A stretch of 5,060 bases of DNA from Waddliaceae bacterium (GCA_007124415.1 SLFE01000039.1:1-5060); one strand, 5' to 3'. Shown: positions 1 to 5,060, counted from the first letter of the stretch. Notes: generated by a model not told the origin, from the letters alone. Program-made: numbers and translations.

Positions 1-1427
1 AAGACATCTATGGTTGTGTCAAGATCTTCGAGCGAGGTCGTCTCGACTCTTGCGGGGTCGGGAGCATCGACAGCGACAGTTTCCAGGGGCAGGCCCGCAT
101 TTTCATCGATAGTCGCTATTTCGTCGATCATCAGTTCGGGAATAACGTTGAAGGGGGGGACGATCAGGTTGAATCTTTCTCTTTCACTTTCCACTGCAGA
201 CAAGGCTTGATTGAATTCAGTCGCCAACGCGTTGTATTGATCCACAAGGTCTTGATCAATGGGGCTGCCGTTTGCGTTGATGCTTGCAATTAAGATGTTG
301 AACTGATCCGCAATAAGCTGCAAATCATCAACTGCCGCATTATAACCTTCAGCGAGTTGGTTTATTGAAAAAGCATCGAGATTCGGCTCGGGTGGGTTGG
401 CAACAATCGCATCAAGAGGCGTGGTTGTTGTACCGTCGATGGCGCCTTCTTCTTCAATGCCGGGGTCGTCGAGCTGATCGCTGAGAGGGGCTACCTCGTT
501 AAAGGCTATTCTTTCTGCCTCCATTGCCGCCAAAGCGTTATTGTACTCGACAACGAGTGCATTGTATTCATTTCTGTGCTGCAGACTGATGGGATCGCCC
601 GCATCGTTGATTTGATCGATTAAATCGTTCAAGTCGTCTCTGATGCCAATGAAGGTATCGAAAGCTGCGGCATAGGCCTCGCCGGCGCCGATTAACCGGA
701 ATTCCTCAAAAAATGCCGGAGGAGGTTCGAGGTCGATAGGAGGGACTAAATTTGGCGCGGGGGGAGAGCTTGCGGGGTCAAAATCGATCAATACACCCTC
801 AGAAAACGGCCTGACAATGGGCAAGCTGTTAGTTTGGCTCAAAAGGGGGACGCCGATCGCTTCCCTTGTTTCATTGATGCCGGCTATAATGTCATGATAG
901 GCTTCGACAAGTTCGTTGTAATCCAGCACGGCCTGGTTGTGGGCGTCGCGGGCGGCGATTAGAGCATCTTCGGCCTCGGCAACACCAATTCCGGATTCTT
1001 TGGCGGCCAGGTAGTCGTCAACAGCGTCGTTGTAGTTGTCCCGGGACGCATCGATCACCTGTTTTTGTTCGTTGAGGTCGTTGGCGGTGTTAGAAAGCTC
1101 TACTAGTTCATTTCTTTGAGTTTCAGACAGCCTGTTTCTGGCAGACAGCCTGTCGACTAATGAGGTGGTGCGGCTGAGAATTCCCAAAAGAAAATCCCTG
1201 TCGCCTTGGAGGTCGGCGCTTTTCAGGGCTTCTATCAAATCCAAAAGCGGCTCTACAGTCGATGCTAAAAAGGCGTTTATTGTGATTCTCGAAGGATCGT
1301 CGGGAATTCCTGCCCTCAAGTCGAAATTTATCGCGTTCAGTGTGTCGAACTGTTCTTCCGTAAGGTTTGTCGGAGGCGGCGGATCGGGGGGGATGGCCGG
1401 TCCGTTTCCATTAACCGGTGAAACCAT
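1..1427 (-). CDS. Large acidic Pro-rich repeat protein, 3' end beyond window; candidate secreted effector
   Basis: I do not recognise this gene. An uninterrupted reading frame of 475 codons runs from an ATG at 1425-1427 off the left edge. The start is set by an AAAGGAGA ribosome site six bases upstream. Residues 1-20 are polar and Pro-rich, with a run of four prolines at 16-19. Residues 24-130 look helical. Three related modules follow (about 130-195, 250-315, 360-425); modules 2 and 3 are 30/66 identical without gaps at an exact 110-residue offset. Linkers at about 203-240, 316-353 and 426-475 are rich in Pro, Asp, Glu and Thr. I count about 89 acidic residues against 19 Arg and only three Lys (69, 122, 143), with no Cys or Trp. 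There is no signal peptide, membrane span or bilobed Inc-type hydrophobic domain. The composition differs sharply from the Lys-rich neighbours. A type III-secreted or structural coiled-coil protein is my inference. That the gene is real is nearly certain; its role is unknown. Confidence 0.9.
   Translation of the reverse strand, partial: MVSPVNGNGPAIPPDPPPPTNLTEEQFDTLNAINFDLRAGIPDDPSRITINAFLASTVEPLLDLIEALKSADLQGDRDFLLGILSRTTSLVDRLSARNRLSETQRNELVELSNTANDLNEQKQVIDASRDNYNDAVDDYLAAKESGIGVAEAEDALIAARDAHNQAVLDYNELVEAYHDIIAGINETREAIGVPLLSQTNSLPIVRPFSEGVLIDFDPASSPPAPNLVPPIDLEPPPAFFEEFRLIGAGEAYAAAFDTFIGIRDDLNDLIDQINDAGDPISLQHRNEYNALVVEYNNALAAMEAERIAFNEVAPLSDQLDDPGIEEEGAIDGTTTTPLDAIVANPPEPNLDAFSINQLAEGYNAAVDDLQLIADQFNILIASINANGSPIDQDLVDQYNALATEFNQALSAVESERERFNLIVPPFNVIPELMIDEIATIDENAGLPLETVAVDAPDPARVETTSLEDLDTTIDV
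153..350 (-). repeat. Protein repeat module 3 (residues 360-425) of the left-hand gene
   Basis: This is the third copy of the module. It matches module 2 without gaps at a 110-residue (330-bp) offset. Shared positions include Tyr362, Asp367, Asn384-x-x-Gly387-x-Pro389-Ile390, Tyr398-Asn-Ala-Leu, Glu404, Asn406, Ala408-Leu409, Glu413, Glu415-Arg416, Phe419-Asn420 and Pro424. I count 30 of 66 residues identical. The two halves look like amphipathic helices separated by the Asn-x-x-Gly-x-Pro turn. Confidence 0.85.
483..680 (-). repeat. Protein repeat module 2 (residues 250-315) of the left-hand gene
   Basis: This is the second copy of the module, with the same landmarks as module 3: Tyr252, Asp257, Asn274-x-x-Gly-x-Pro279-Ile, Tyr288-Asn-Ala-Leu, Glu294, Asn296, Ala298-Leu299, Glu305-Arg306, Phe309-Asn310 and Pro314. 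A Pro-rich linker with a PPP at 235-237 precedes it, and an acidic linker containing four Thr in a row (333-336) follows it. The protein repeat is clear although the DNA copies have drifted, so the duplication is not recent. Confidence 0.85.
843..1040 (-). repeat. Degenerate repeat module 1 (residues about 130-195) of the left-hand gene
   Basis: This is a weaker copy. The first half carries YNDAVDD (132-138), matching YNAAVDD of module 3 (362-368). The second half carries YNELVEAY (170-177), matching YNALVVEY of module 2 (288-295), followed by an aligned Ala182, Arg188 and Ala190. The two Tyr-Asn landmarks are 38 residues apart here and 36 apart in modules 2 and 3, so an insertion of about two residues is needed. 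The Asn-x-x-Gly-x-Pro turn is not preserved. Confidence 0.6.
1124..1153. repeat. 12-bp exact direct repeat with 18-bp period inside the left-hand gene
   Basis: CAGACAGCCTGT occurs at 1124-1135 and again at 1142-1153. On the coding strand the period is six codons and gives two RLS tripeptides (residues 93-95 and 99-101). It looks like a small in-frame duplication by slippage, unrelated to the large 110-residue modules. Confidence 0.7.
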
Positions 1428-1441
1428 AATTTATCTCCTTT
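1428..1441 (-). promoter_or_regulatory. Strong Shine-Dalgarno site of the left-hand gene
   Basis: On the minus strand AAAGGAGA (1441 down to 1434) is followed by the six-base spacer TAAATT and then ATG. It is the best ribosome site in the window and fixes the start of the repeat protein. It also suggests high translation once the mRNA is made; tig and clpX have much weaker sites. Confidence 0.85.
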
Positions 1442-1520
1442 GTGCTTTCACTGATTTAAATGCGGCTCTTGAGTCGGTTGAATGAGGGGCGAAGTCATCG
1501 GGACAGTCATATTTAAAACC

Positions 1521-1537
1521 AGCAAGTTTTGTGCCAA
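1521..1537 (-). promoter_or_regulatory. Sigma-54 (RpoN) -24/-12 promoter of the repeat-protein gene
   Basis: The minus strand reads TTGGCACAAAACTTGCT. This matches the established sigma-54 consensus TGGCAC-N5-TTGCW, with the diagnostic GG (1535-1534) exactly ten bases from GC (1523-1522). Placing the C of GC at -12 puts the transcription start near A1510, which gives an 83-base leader to the ATG at 1427. Sigma-54 promoters need an ATP-dependent activator bound upstream. Chlamydiae are known to encode RpoN and an NtrC-family activator, so the element is plausible in the organism I infer. Use of this promoter is not proven by sequence. Confidence 0.65.
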
Positions 1538-1546
1538 TTATATTTT

Positions 1547-1598
1547 AAGGGAATGCTTTAAATCGTAATAAAACAAGTTTTAATATAGCTATTCCCTT
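1547..1598. repeat. Inverted repeat upstream of the sigma-54 promoter
   Basis: On the plus strand AAGGGAATGC (1547-1556) and GCTATTCCCTT (1588-1598) form arms that pair except for one extra base. They enclose a 31-base AT-rich segment that contains a smaller palindrome, TAAAAC-AA-GTTTTA (1569-1582). The centre lies near -62 relative to the predicted sigma-54 start. If transcription instead starts at the extended -10 element near 1600, the whole structure becomes a hairpin at the 5' end of the mRNA. It could be an operator, an activator site or a leader structure. Confidence 0.5.
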
Positions 1599-1606
1599 AT
1601 AGTATT

Positions 1607-1615
1607 ATTATACCA
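1607..1615 (-). promoter_or_regulatory. Extended -10 promoter candidate (sigma-70 type)
   Basis: The minus strand contains TG-G-TATAAT, a perfect -10 hexamer at 1612-1607 with the TG of an extended -10 element. No good -35 hexamer is seen at the usual distance; that region is A/T only, as extended -10 promoters tolerate. A start near 1600 would give a leader of about 170 bases containing the 1547-1598 inverted repeat. It could supply basal transcription of the left-hand gene. Such matches arise by chance in AT-rich DNA. Confidence 0.35.
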
Positions 1616-1616
1616 T

Positions 1617-1632
1617 AATTAAATATTTAATT
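1617..1632. repeat. Perfect 16-bp AT-rich palindrome
   Basis: AATTAAATATTTAATT is fully self-complementary. Its centre is about 115 bp upstream of the predicted sigma-54 start, within the distance range where NtrC-family activators usually bind. A binding role is inference only. All-A/T palindromes are also expected by chance in such biased DNA. Confidence 0.4.
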
Positions 1633-1690
1633 TTTAGGCTAATTATAAGGATTATTAAGGAAAAATCATGCCCCATTCAAAGGAAATAGG

Positions 1691-1714
1691 CGCCTTGAGA
1701 AGAGCTCTTAGGCG
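1691..1714. terminator. Possible weak terminator hairpin overlapping the clpX stop codon
   Basis: CGCCT (1691-1695) pairs with AGGCG (1710-1714). After a small internal loop there is a further three-base-pair stem around an AGAGC-type loop. On the plus strand the hairpin is followed by ATTTTTT and looks like an intrinsic terminator. On the minus strand, the direction of clpX, it is followed by CCTATTTCC, a poor U-tract. It overlaps the last clpX codons. It may act weakly in both directions or be fortuitous. I see no better terminator before the next promoter. Confidence 0.3.
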
Positions 1715-2961
1715 ATTTTTTGCTGGCTTGGGCGGATTTCCGGGGGCGCGTCCTTCAAGACAGCGTCTTCGTTGATGATGACTTCCTTTACGGTGTTGTC
1801 CGAGGGGATGTCGTACATCAGGTCGCGCATGAGGTTTTCCAGGATCATGCGGAGCGCGCGGGCACCCGTGGCCGACTCCAGGGCCTTTTTAGCGATGGCC
1901 AGGAGGGCATCGTCTGTGAAGCTGAGCTTGACGCCTTCAATGCCGAAAAGGGCCTGATACTGCTTGATAACGGCGTTTTTGGGCGTTGTCAGGATGTTGA
2001 CCAGATCTTCTTCCGAAAGTTCGTTGCAGTTGGCCAGGCTGCTGAAACGGCCTATAAATTCGGGAATCATGCCGTACTGGATGAGATCTTCGGGCTCGAC
2101 CTTGGAAAAGAGCAGGCTCTTTTGGTCGGCGTCGATCCGTTCAGCGTCGGTAATGTCGAAACCGATAGTGCCTCTGCCGAGCCGCTTGGCGACTACTTTT
2201 TCGAGGCCGGCAAAGGCGCCGCCCACGATAAAGAGGATATTTTCGGTGTTGACCTTGATGTATTCCTGATTGGGGTGCTTGCGCCCGCCTTTCGGGGGAA
2301 TGTTGGCGATTGTTCCCTCGACAATTTTGAGGAGGGCCTGCTGAACCCCTTCTCCCGACACGTCCCGCGTAATCGACACGTTCGAGGAGGTGCGGGTGAT
2401 CTTGTCGATCTCGTCAATGTAGATGATCCCCTGTTCGGCTTTGGCGACGTCGTAGTCGGCCCCCTGAAGAAGGCGGAGGACGATGTTTTCCACGTCTTCT
2501 CCGACATAGCCGGCCTCTGTCAGCGTGGTGGCGTCGGCGATGGCGAAGGGGACGTCGAGTATGCGGGCCAGGGTTTTGGCAATAAGGGTTTTTCCCGACC
2601 CGGTGGGGCCGAGGAGCATCACGTTGGATTTGTGGAACTCGATGTCTCTGTTCTCTTCTTTTTCCTGGAGGGAGCGGATGCGTGTGTAGTGGTTGTAGAC
2701 CGCCACGGAAATGGTTTTTTTCGCTTTTTCCTGGCCGATGATGTATTCGTCGAGCTTCTCTTTTATCTCTCTAGGTTTAAGAGACTTGAATTCAAAACTT
2801 TTAGCTGTCGGCTTTTTTTCGAGGATTCCGTTGCAAAGGTGGATGCACTTATCACAGATGTATACGTTGGGTCCGGCAATGAGTTTTTCGACGGCTTCTT
2901 CATTTCGACCGCAAAAGGAGCATGCCGCATTACTGTCCGGTGGTTGTTGGTCTTTGCTCAT
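1708..2961 (-). CDS. clpX: ClpX, ATP-dependent unfoldase subunit of ClpXP
   Basis: ClpX recognises, unfolds and translocates cytoplasmic proteins into the ClpP chamber using ATP. The 417-residue product has the normal full length. The N-terminal zinc domain has Cys14, Cys17, Cys36 and Cys39. The AAA+ module shows Walker A GPTGSGKT (118-125, Lys124), the pore loop GYVG (151-154), Walker B IYIDEID (180-186, Glu184), the RKH loop (227-229), the arginine finger in FIGRF (Arg305) and sensor 2 GAR (Arg368). The ClpP-docking IGF tripeptide is present at 266-268, so partnership with ClpP is expected. The start is ATG, 14 bp after the clpP stop, with only a weak GGA-type ribosome site; translation is probably coupled and transcription shared. 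The sequence HPNQEYI and the surrounding residues resemble chlamydial ClpX as I remember it. Identification is secure. Confidence 0.98.
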   Translation of the reverse strand: MSKDQQPPDSNAACSFCGRNEEAVEKLIAGPNVYICDKCIHLCNGILEKKPTAKSFEFKSLKPREIKEKLDEYIIGQEKAKKTISVAVYNHYTRIRSLQEKEENRDIEFHKSNVMLLGPTGSGKTLIAKTLARILDVPFAIADATTLTEAGYVGEDVENIVLRLLQGADYDVAKAEQGIIYIDEIDKITRTSSNVSITRDVSGEGVQQALLKIVEGTIANIPPKGGRKHPNQEYIKVNTENILFIVGGAFAGLEKVVAKRLGRGTIGFDITDAERIDADQKSLLFSKVEPEDLIQYGMIPEFIGRFSSLANCNELSEEDLVNILTTPKNAVIKQYQALFGIEGVKLSFTDDALLAIAKKALESATGARALRMILENLMRDLMYDIPSDNTVKEVIINEDAVLKDAPPEIRPSQQKIA

Positions 2962-2975
2962 AATGAATGTCCGTT

Positions 2976-3587
2976 TTACTTTTTAGGTTCGACGATTTGG
3001 TCGATAATGCCGTATTCTTTTGCCTCTTCCGGGCTCATGAAGTAGTCCCTCTCGGAATCTTTCATGATTTTATCTTCGGTCTGGCCTGTGCAGTCCGACA
3101 TGATCTTCGTCAGCTTCTTTTTGAGGTAGAGAATCTCTTTGGCCTGTAGCCTGATATCCTCGGATGTGCCTCCGATGCCGCCCGACGGCTGGTGGATCAT
3201 GATCCGGCTGTTGGGAAGGGCATTCCGTTTTCCTTTTGTTCCGGCGGCCAAAAGCAGCGCGCCCATGGATGCGGCCATGCCGATGCACCAGGTATTGACG
3301 TTGCAGTTGAGGTGCTGGATGGTGTCATAGATTGCCAAGCCTGCGGAAACGGTTCCTCCGGGAGAGTGGATATAGATGTTGATGTCTTTTTTCGGGTCTT
3401 CCATTCGGAGGAAAAGAAGCTGCGCGATTACGATATTGGCAACGTTGTCGTTGATCTCTTGTCCGAGGAAGATAATCCGGTCCTTGAGCAGCCTGGAGTA
3501 TATGTCCATGGACCGTTCGCCGCGGCCCGTGTCTTCGATGACATAAGGGACTAATGTTGATGCATATGGTCTTCTTTTATCCGTCAT
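2976..3587 (-). CDS. clpP: ClpP, proteolytic subunit of the Clp protease (ClpP2-like if chlamydial)
   Basis: ClpP is the S14-family serine peptidase whose double heptameric ring degrades chains delivered by a Clp ATPase. The 203-residue product has the full catalytic triad: Ser107 in GMAASMGA, His132 in MIHQPSGG and Asp181 in ERDYF. Their spacings (25 and 49) equal those in E. coli ClpP. The oligomer and handle region (EILYLKKKL, 151-159) is intact. The ATG at 3585-3587 follows GAGGG and AAAGG motifs. The family core begins at TLVPYV (residue 11), so a short N-terminal extension, possibly a processed propeptide, is present. The gene lies between tig (75 bp upstream) and clpX (14 bp downstream). 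Chlamydiae carry two ClpP paralogues, and the copy beside clpX is ClpP2; that label depends on the inferred taxonomy. Activity is expected because nothing essential is missing. Confidence 0.98.
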   Translation of the reverse strand: MTDKRRPYASTLVPYVIEDTGRGERSMDIYSRLLKDRIIFLGQEINDNVANIVIAQLLFLRMEDPKKDINIYIHSPGGTVSAGLAIYDTIQHLNCNVNTWCIGMAASMGALLLAAGTKGKRNALPNSRIMIHQPSGGIGGTSEDIRLQAKEILYLKKKLTKIMSDCTGQTEDKIMKDSERDYFMSPEEAKEYGIIDQIVEPKK

Positions 3588-3638
3588 TTGCCTTTACCCT
3601 CGTGATAATTGTCTTTTTTCACTCGCCCTATCCCTACT

Positions 3639-3666
3639 AGTATCTTCATTTTCACTGCTCAGTCAA
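3639..3666 (-). promoter_or_regulatory. Possible internal promoter for clpP-clpX
   Basis: On the minus strand TTGACT (3666-3661, five of six consensus bases) lies 16 bases upstream of GATACT (3644-3639, four of six). It overlaps the tig stop codon and would start transcription near 3632, leaving a leader of about 45 bases before clpP. It could let clpPX be expressed apart from tig. The -10 match is modest. Confidence 0.3.
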
Positions 3667-4940
3667 GTTATTTTCACATTCTCGGCAAGATATTCCATAG
3701 CCTTAGCCATTTGAAGCTGCCTCACGATCGGGGCGGAATGTTTGTCGGGATTGTTCACCATATCCATGTCAATTGTGCCGTCGGGCTTGAAGCTTTGCTG
3801 GATCAGTTCATTCATGACCTCTTCTTTAGGGACTGTAAAATCTTTCTGGTCAATGACTTTCAGTAATATGTAGTGTGTGCGGATGTTGGATACAGCCTTT
3901 TGCTCCGCGATCTCTTCGAGCTTGTCTTTGATTTGGCTGATTTCTTCGTCGCTGTATTGCTGCTGTTTGTAATTTTGAATCAGGTGATTGAGAATATTGA
4001 CTCTTTCGCTTTCTTTTAGGGATGCGGGGATGTCAAAGGGGTAGTTTTCGGTCAACTTTTGCTGAACAACGGCATGCAGCTGGTTTTTTACTCGGTCTTT
4101 TTCCTGTTTTTCGAGGTAATCGCGGACCTTGCTCTTCAAGTCGTCCATGTTTTCGGCGCTGTATTTTTTTGCGAATTCGTCGTCGAGCTCGCCGAGTTTG
4201 GGCACTTTTATCTTGTCGATTGTGATTTCAATGGCTTTTTGTTCGGCCGCTTCCGCTTCGGATCCTTCCGGCTTAGGCGGGGTCGCCTCGCCAGCTTCTC
4301 CGACGCTTTTGCCGATGAAAAATTCGTACAGCCATTCTTCGACATGCTCTTTATTGACGTGGAAGCTGCCGTGCCTCTCGGCGTCGTCGGTCTTGATGGT
4401 GACTTCGACAAAGTCGTCGTCTTGCACCGGCCTGTCATTGGCATCTTCCCATTCGGCATTGCTGTATTGCAGGGAGCGGATATGTTTTTCAACGTCTTCG
4501 TCGGTAATTTCTTTCGCCTCTATTTTCTTGATCTCTATTTCCGCCGGGTCTACCTCGGGCACTGAGGGGAATGTTTCGAATTCTACATAAAATCTGCCGC
4601 CTTTTTCCCGGGAAGCCTCCTCGATATCGGCTTTGATTTTCTCGGTCCGGTTCCAAGGGTAGATTTCGGTGAGCTGCATGGCCCGGCGGACCGATTCGTT
4701 GAGCATAAGTTCTTTGAACTCCCTCTCGACTTGGGGCCCGTATTTGCTTAGAACCATTTTGTCGGGGGCCTTGCCTTTCCGGAAGCCGGGGAAGGAGACT
4801 TCCTTGCCGACATTTTTGAGAGCTTTTTTGTAGGAGTCCTCAGCCGTTTCCGGGGAGGCGGCTATTTTCATTTCCACGACGCAGTCGTCTTTTCTCGTTA
4901 ATGTGATATCGTGTGTTTCGTCTTTGAAATTTTCCGTCAC
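3663..4940 (-). CDS. tig: Trigger factor, ribosome-associated chaperone with diverged PPIase domain
   Basis: Trigger factor docks at the ribosomal exit tunnel and shields nascent chains. The 425-residue product fits the family length. The N-terminal domain carries the ribosome-binding signature GFRKGKAP (52-59). The middle region (about 150-245) holds the FKBP-like position but lacks a recognisable FKBP core and has a Pro/Glu/Ala stretch at 217-234, so prolyl isomerase activity is doubtful. The C-terminal Glu/Lys-rich helical chaperone domain (about 250-425) appears complete. The start must be GTG at 4938-4940: an in-frame TAA lies eight codons upstream, with no other start codon between them, and the next Met is residue 24, inside the domain. 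The ribosome site is a weak AAAGAGA. It is the first protein gene after tRNA-Gly and is followed by clpP and clpX, a common quality-control grouping. Confidence 0.96.
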   Translation of the reverse strand: MTENFKDETHDITLTRKDDCVVEMKIAASPETAEDSYKKALKNVGKEVSFPGFRKGKAPDKMVLSKYGPQVEREFKELMLNESVRRAMQLTEIYPWNRTEKIKADIEEASREKGGRFYVEFETFPSVPEVDPAEIEIKKIEAKEITDEDVEKHIRSLQYSNAEWEDANDRPVQDDDFVEVTIKTDDAERHGSFHVNKEHVEEWLYEFFIGKSVGEAGEATPPKPEGSEAEAAEQKAIEITIDKIKVPKLGELDDEFAKKYSAENMDDLKSKVRDYLEKQEKDRVKNQLHAVVQQKLTENYPFDIPASLKESERVNILNHLIQNYKQQQYSDEEISQIKDKLEEIAEQKAVSNIRTHYILLKVIDQKDFTVPKEEVMNELIQQSFKPDGTIDMDMVNNPDKHSAPIVRQLQMAKAMEYLAENVKIT

Positions 4941-4967
4941 AGTCTGTTCTCTTTTAGTTGTTTAAAA

Positions 4968-5038
4968 GCGGGTGATGAGATTCGAACTCACGACCCTCAC
5001 GTTGGCAACGTGATGCTCTACCACTGAGCTACACCCGC
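4968..5038 (-). tRNA. tRNA-Gly (anticodon GCC)
   Basis: The minus strand folds into a complete 71-base cloverleaf. The acceptor stem GCGGGTG/CACCCGC pairs over all seven bases. The D stem is GCTC/GAGC. The anticodon stem TCACG/CGTGA holds the loop TTGCCAA with anticodon GCC. The T stem GTGAG/CTCAT (one G-T pair) holds TTCGAAT. It reads GGC and, by wobble, GGT glycine codons. No 3' CCA is encoded (TTTTAAAC follows), so the terminus must be added by nucleotidyltransferase. Only 27 bases separate its 3' end from the tig start codon. Confidence 0.97.
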
Positions 5039-5051
5039 AATTTAACCCGCA

Positions 5052-5057
5052 AGTATA
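5052..5057 (-). promoter_or_regulatory. Candidate -10 element of the tRNA-Gly (and tig) transcript
   Basis: On the minus strand TATACT (five of six consensus bases) is followed by TGCGGG and then the tRNA starting 13 bases further on. A GC-rich stretch between the -10 and the start is typical of stable-RNA promoters under growth-rate or stringent control. The matching -35 would lie outside the window, so this call rests on the -10 alone. Confidence 0.4.
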
Positions 5058-5060
5058 TGG

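Noticed and set aside
49..779. 11-bp repeat CTTGCGGGGTC at 49-59 and 769-779 as a possible mobile or recombination element
   Set aside because: It encodes Asp-Pro-Ala in two linkers at a spacing (240 residues) that does not match the module period. It is short enough to be coincidental or linker codon reuse.
1165..1485. 106-codon open frame on the plus strand opposite the start of the repeat protein
   Set aside because: It has no ribosome site or recognisable motif and crosses the strong start region of the minus-strand gene, so it is treated as a shadow of that gene.
1448..1510. 20-codon leader reading frame on the minus strand, from an ATG at 1510-1508 to a TGA at 1450-1448
   Set aside because: No Shine-Dalgarno site precedes it, and its ATG coincides with the predicted sigma-54 start, which would make it leaderless. 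It has no run of one amino acid that would suggest attenuation. Chance is more likely.
1720..3045. 441-codon open frame on the plus strand, antisense to clpX and the clpP end
   Set aside because: It is the mirror of clpX codon use. Its product shows no recognisable domain or ribosome site, while the opposite strand encodes an unmistakable full-length ClpX.
4059..4565. 168-codon and 153-codon open frames on the plus strand antisense to tig
   Set aside because: Phe/Val- and Ser-rich translations are typical of antisense reading of a Glu/Lys-rich gene. There is no start signal or domain.
1..5060. CRISPR array, insertion sequence or phage attachment site, including integration at the tRNA
   Set aside because: No evenly spaced identical repeats, transposase, terminal inverted repeats or duplicated tRNA 3' segment are visible in the window.

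Overview
Every gene in this window is on the minus strand. Reading from right to left, the order is a tRNA-Gly(GCC) gene, tig (trigger factor), clpP, clpX, a 280-bp AT-rich control region, and the first 475 codons of a large repeat protein that continues past the left edge. Average base composition is near 50% G+C, but the control region around 1540-1670 is very AT-rich.

The housekeeping part (1708-5038) is a protein quality-control cluster. Trigger factor binds nascent chains at the ribosome exit. ClpP is the serine peptidase chamber, and ClpX is the AAA+ unfoldase that feeds it. ClpP and ClpX both keep their full active-site sets, and ClpX keeps the IGF loop used to dock on ClpP, so the pair should form a working ClpXP protease. 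The tRNA gene lies only 27 bp upstream of tig, so tRNA and mRNA may share a transcript. From memory of family sequences, ClpX, ClpP and the poorly conserved trigger factor resemble those of Chlamydiota, where the order tig-clpP2-clpX is found. I therefore favour a chlamydia-like bacterium, perhaps an environmental (Parachlamydiales-type) lineage. This is inference, and another PVC-group bacterium is possible.

The accessory part (1-1707) is the interesting one. The leftmost gene has a strong Shine-Dalgarno sequence and encodes an acidic, proline-rich protein with no Cys, no Trp and only three Lys in 475 residues, none of them after residue 143. It contains three copies of a roughly 66-residue, probably helical module (residues 130-195, 250-315 and 360-425) joined by Pro/Asp/Glu/Thr-rich linkers. 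There is no signal peptide and no membrane segment, and the N-terminus is polar and disordered. The start codon is preceded by a near-perfect sigma-54 (-24/-12) promoter, TTGGCAC-N5-TTGCT, with an inverted repeat and a 16-bp palindrome upstream where an activator could bind. A sigma-70-type extended -10 element lies further upstream. A sigma-54-controlled, nearly lysine-free repeat protein in a probable intracellular bacterium is a reasonable candidate for a secreted, host-facing protein, but the function itself is not recognisable from sequence.
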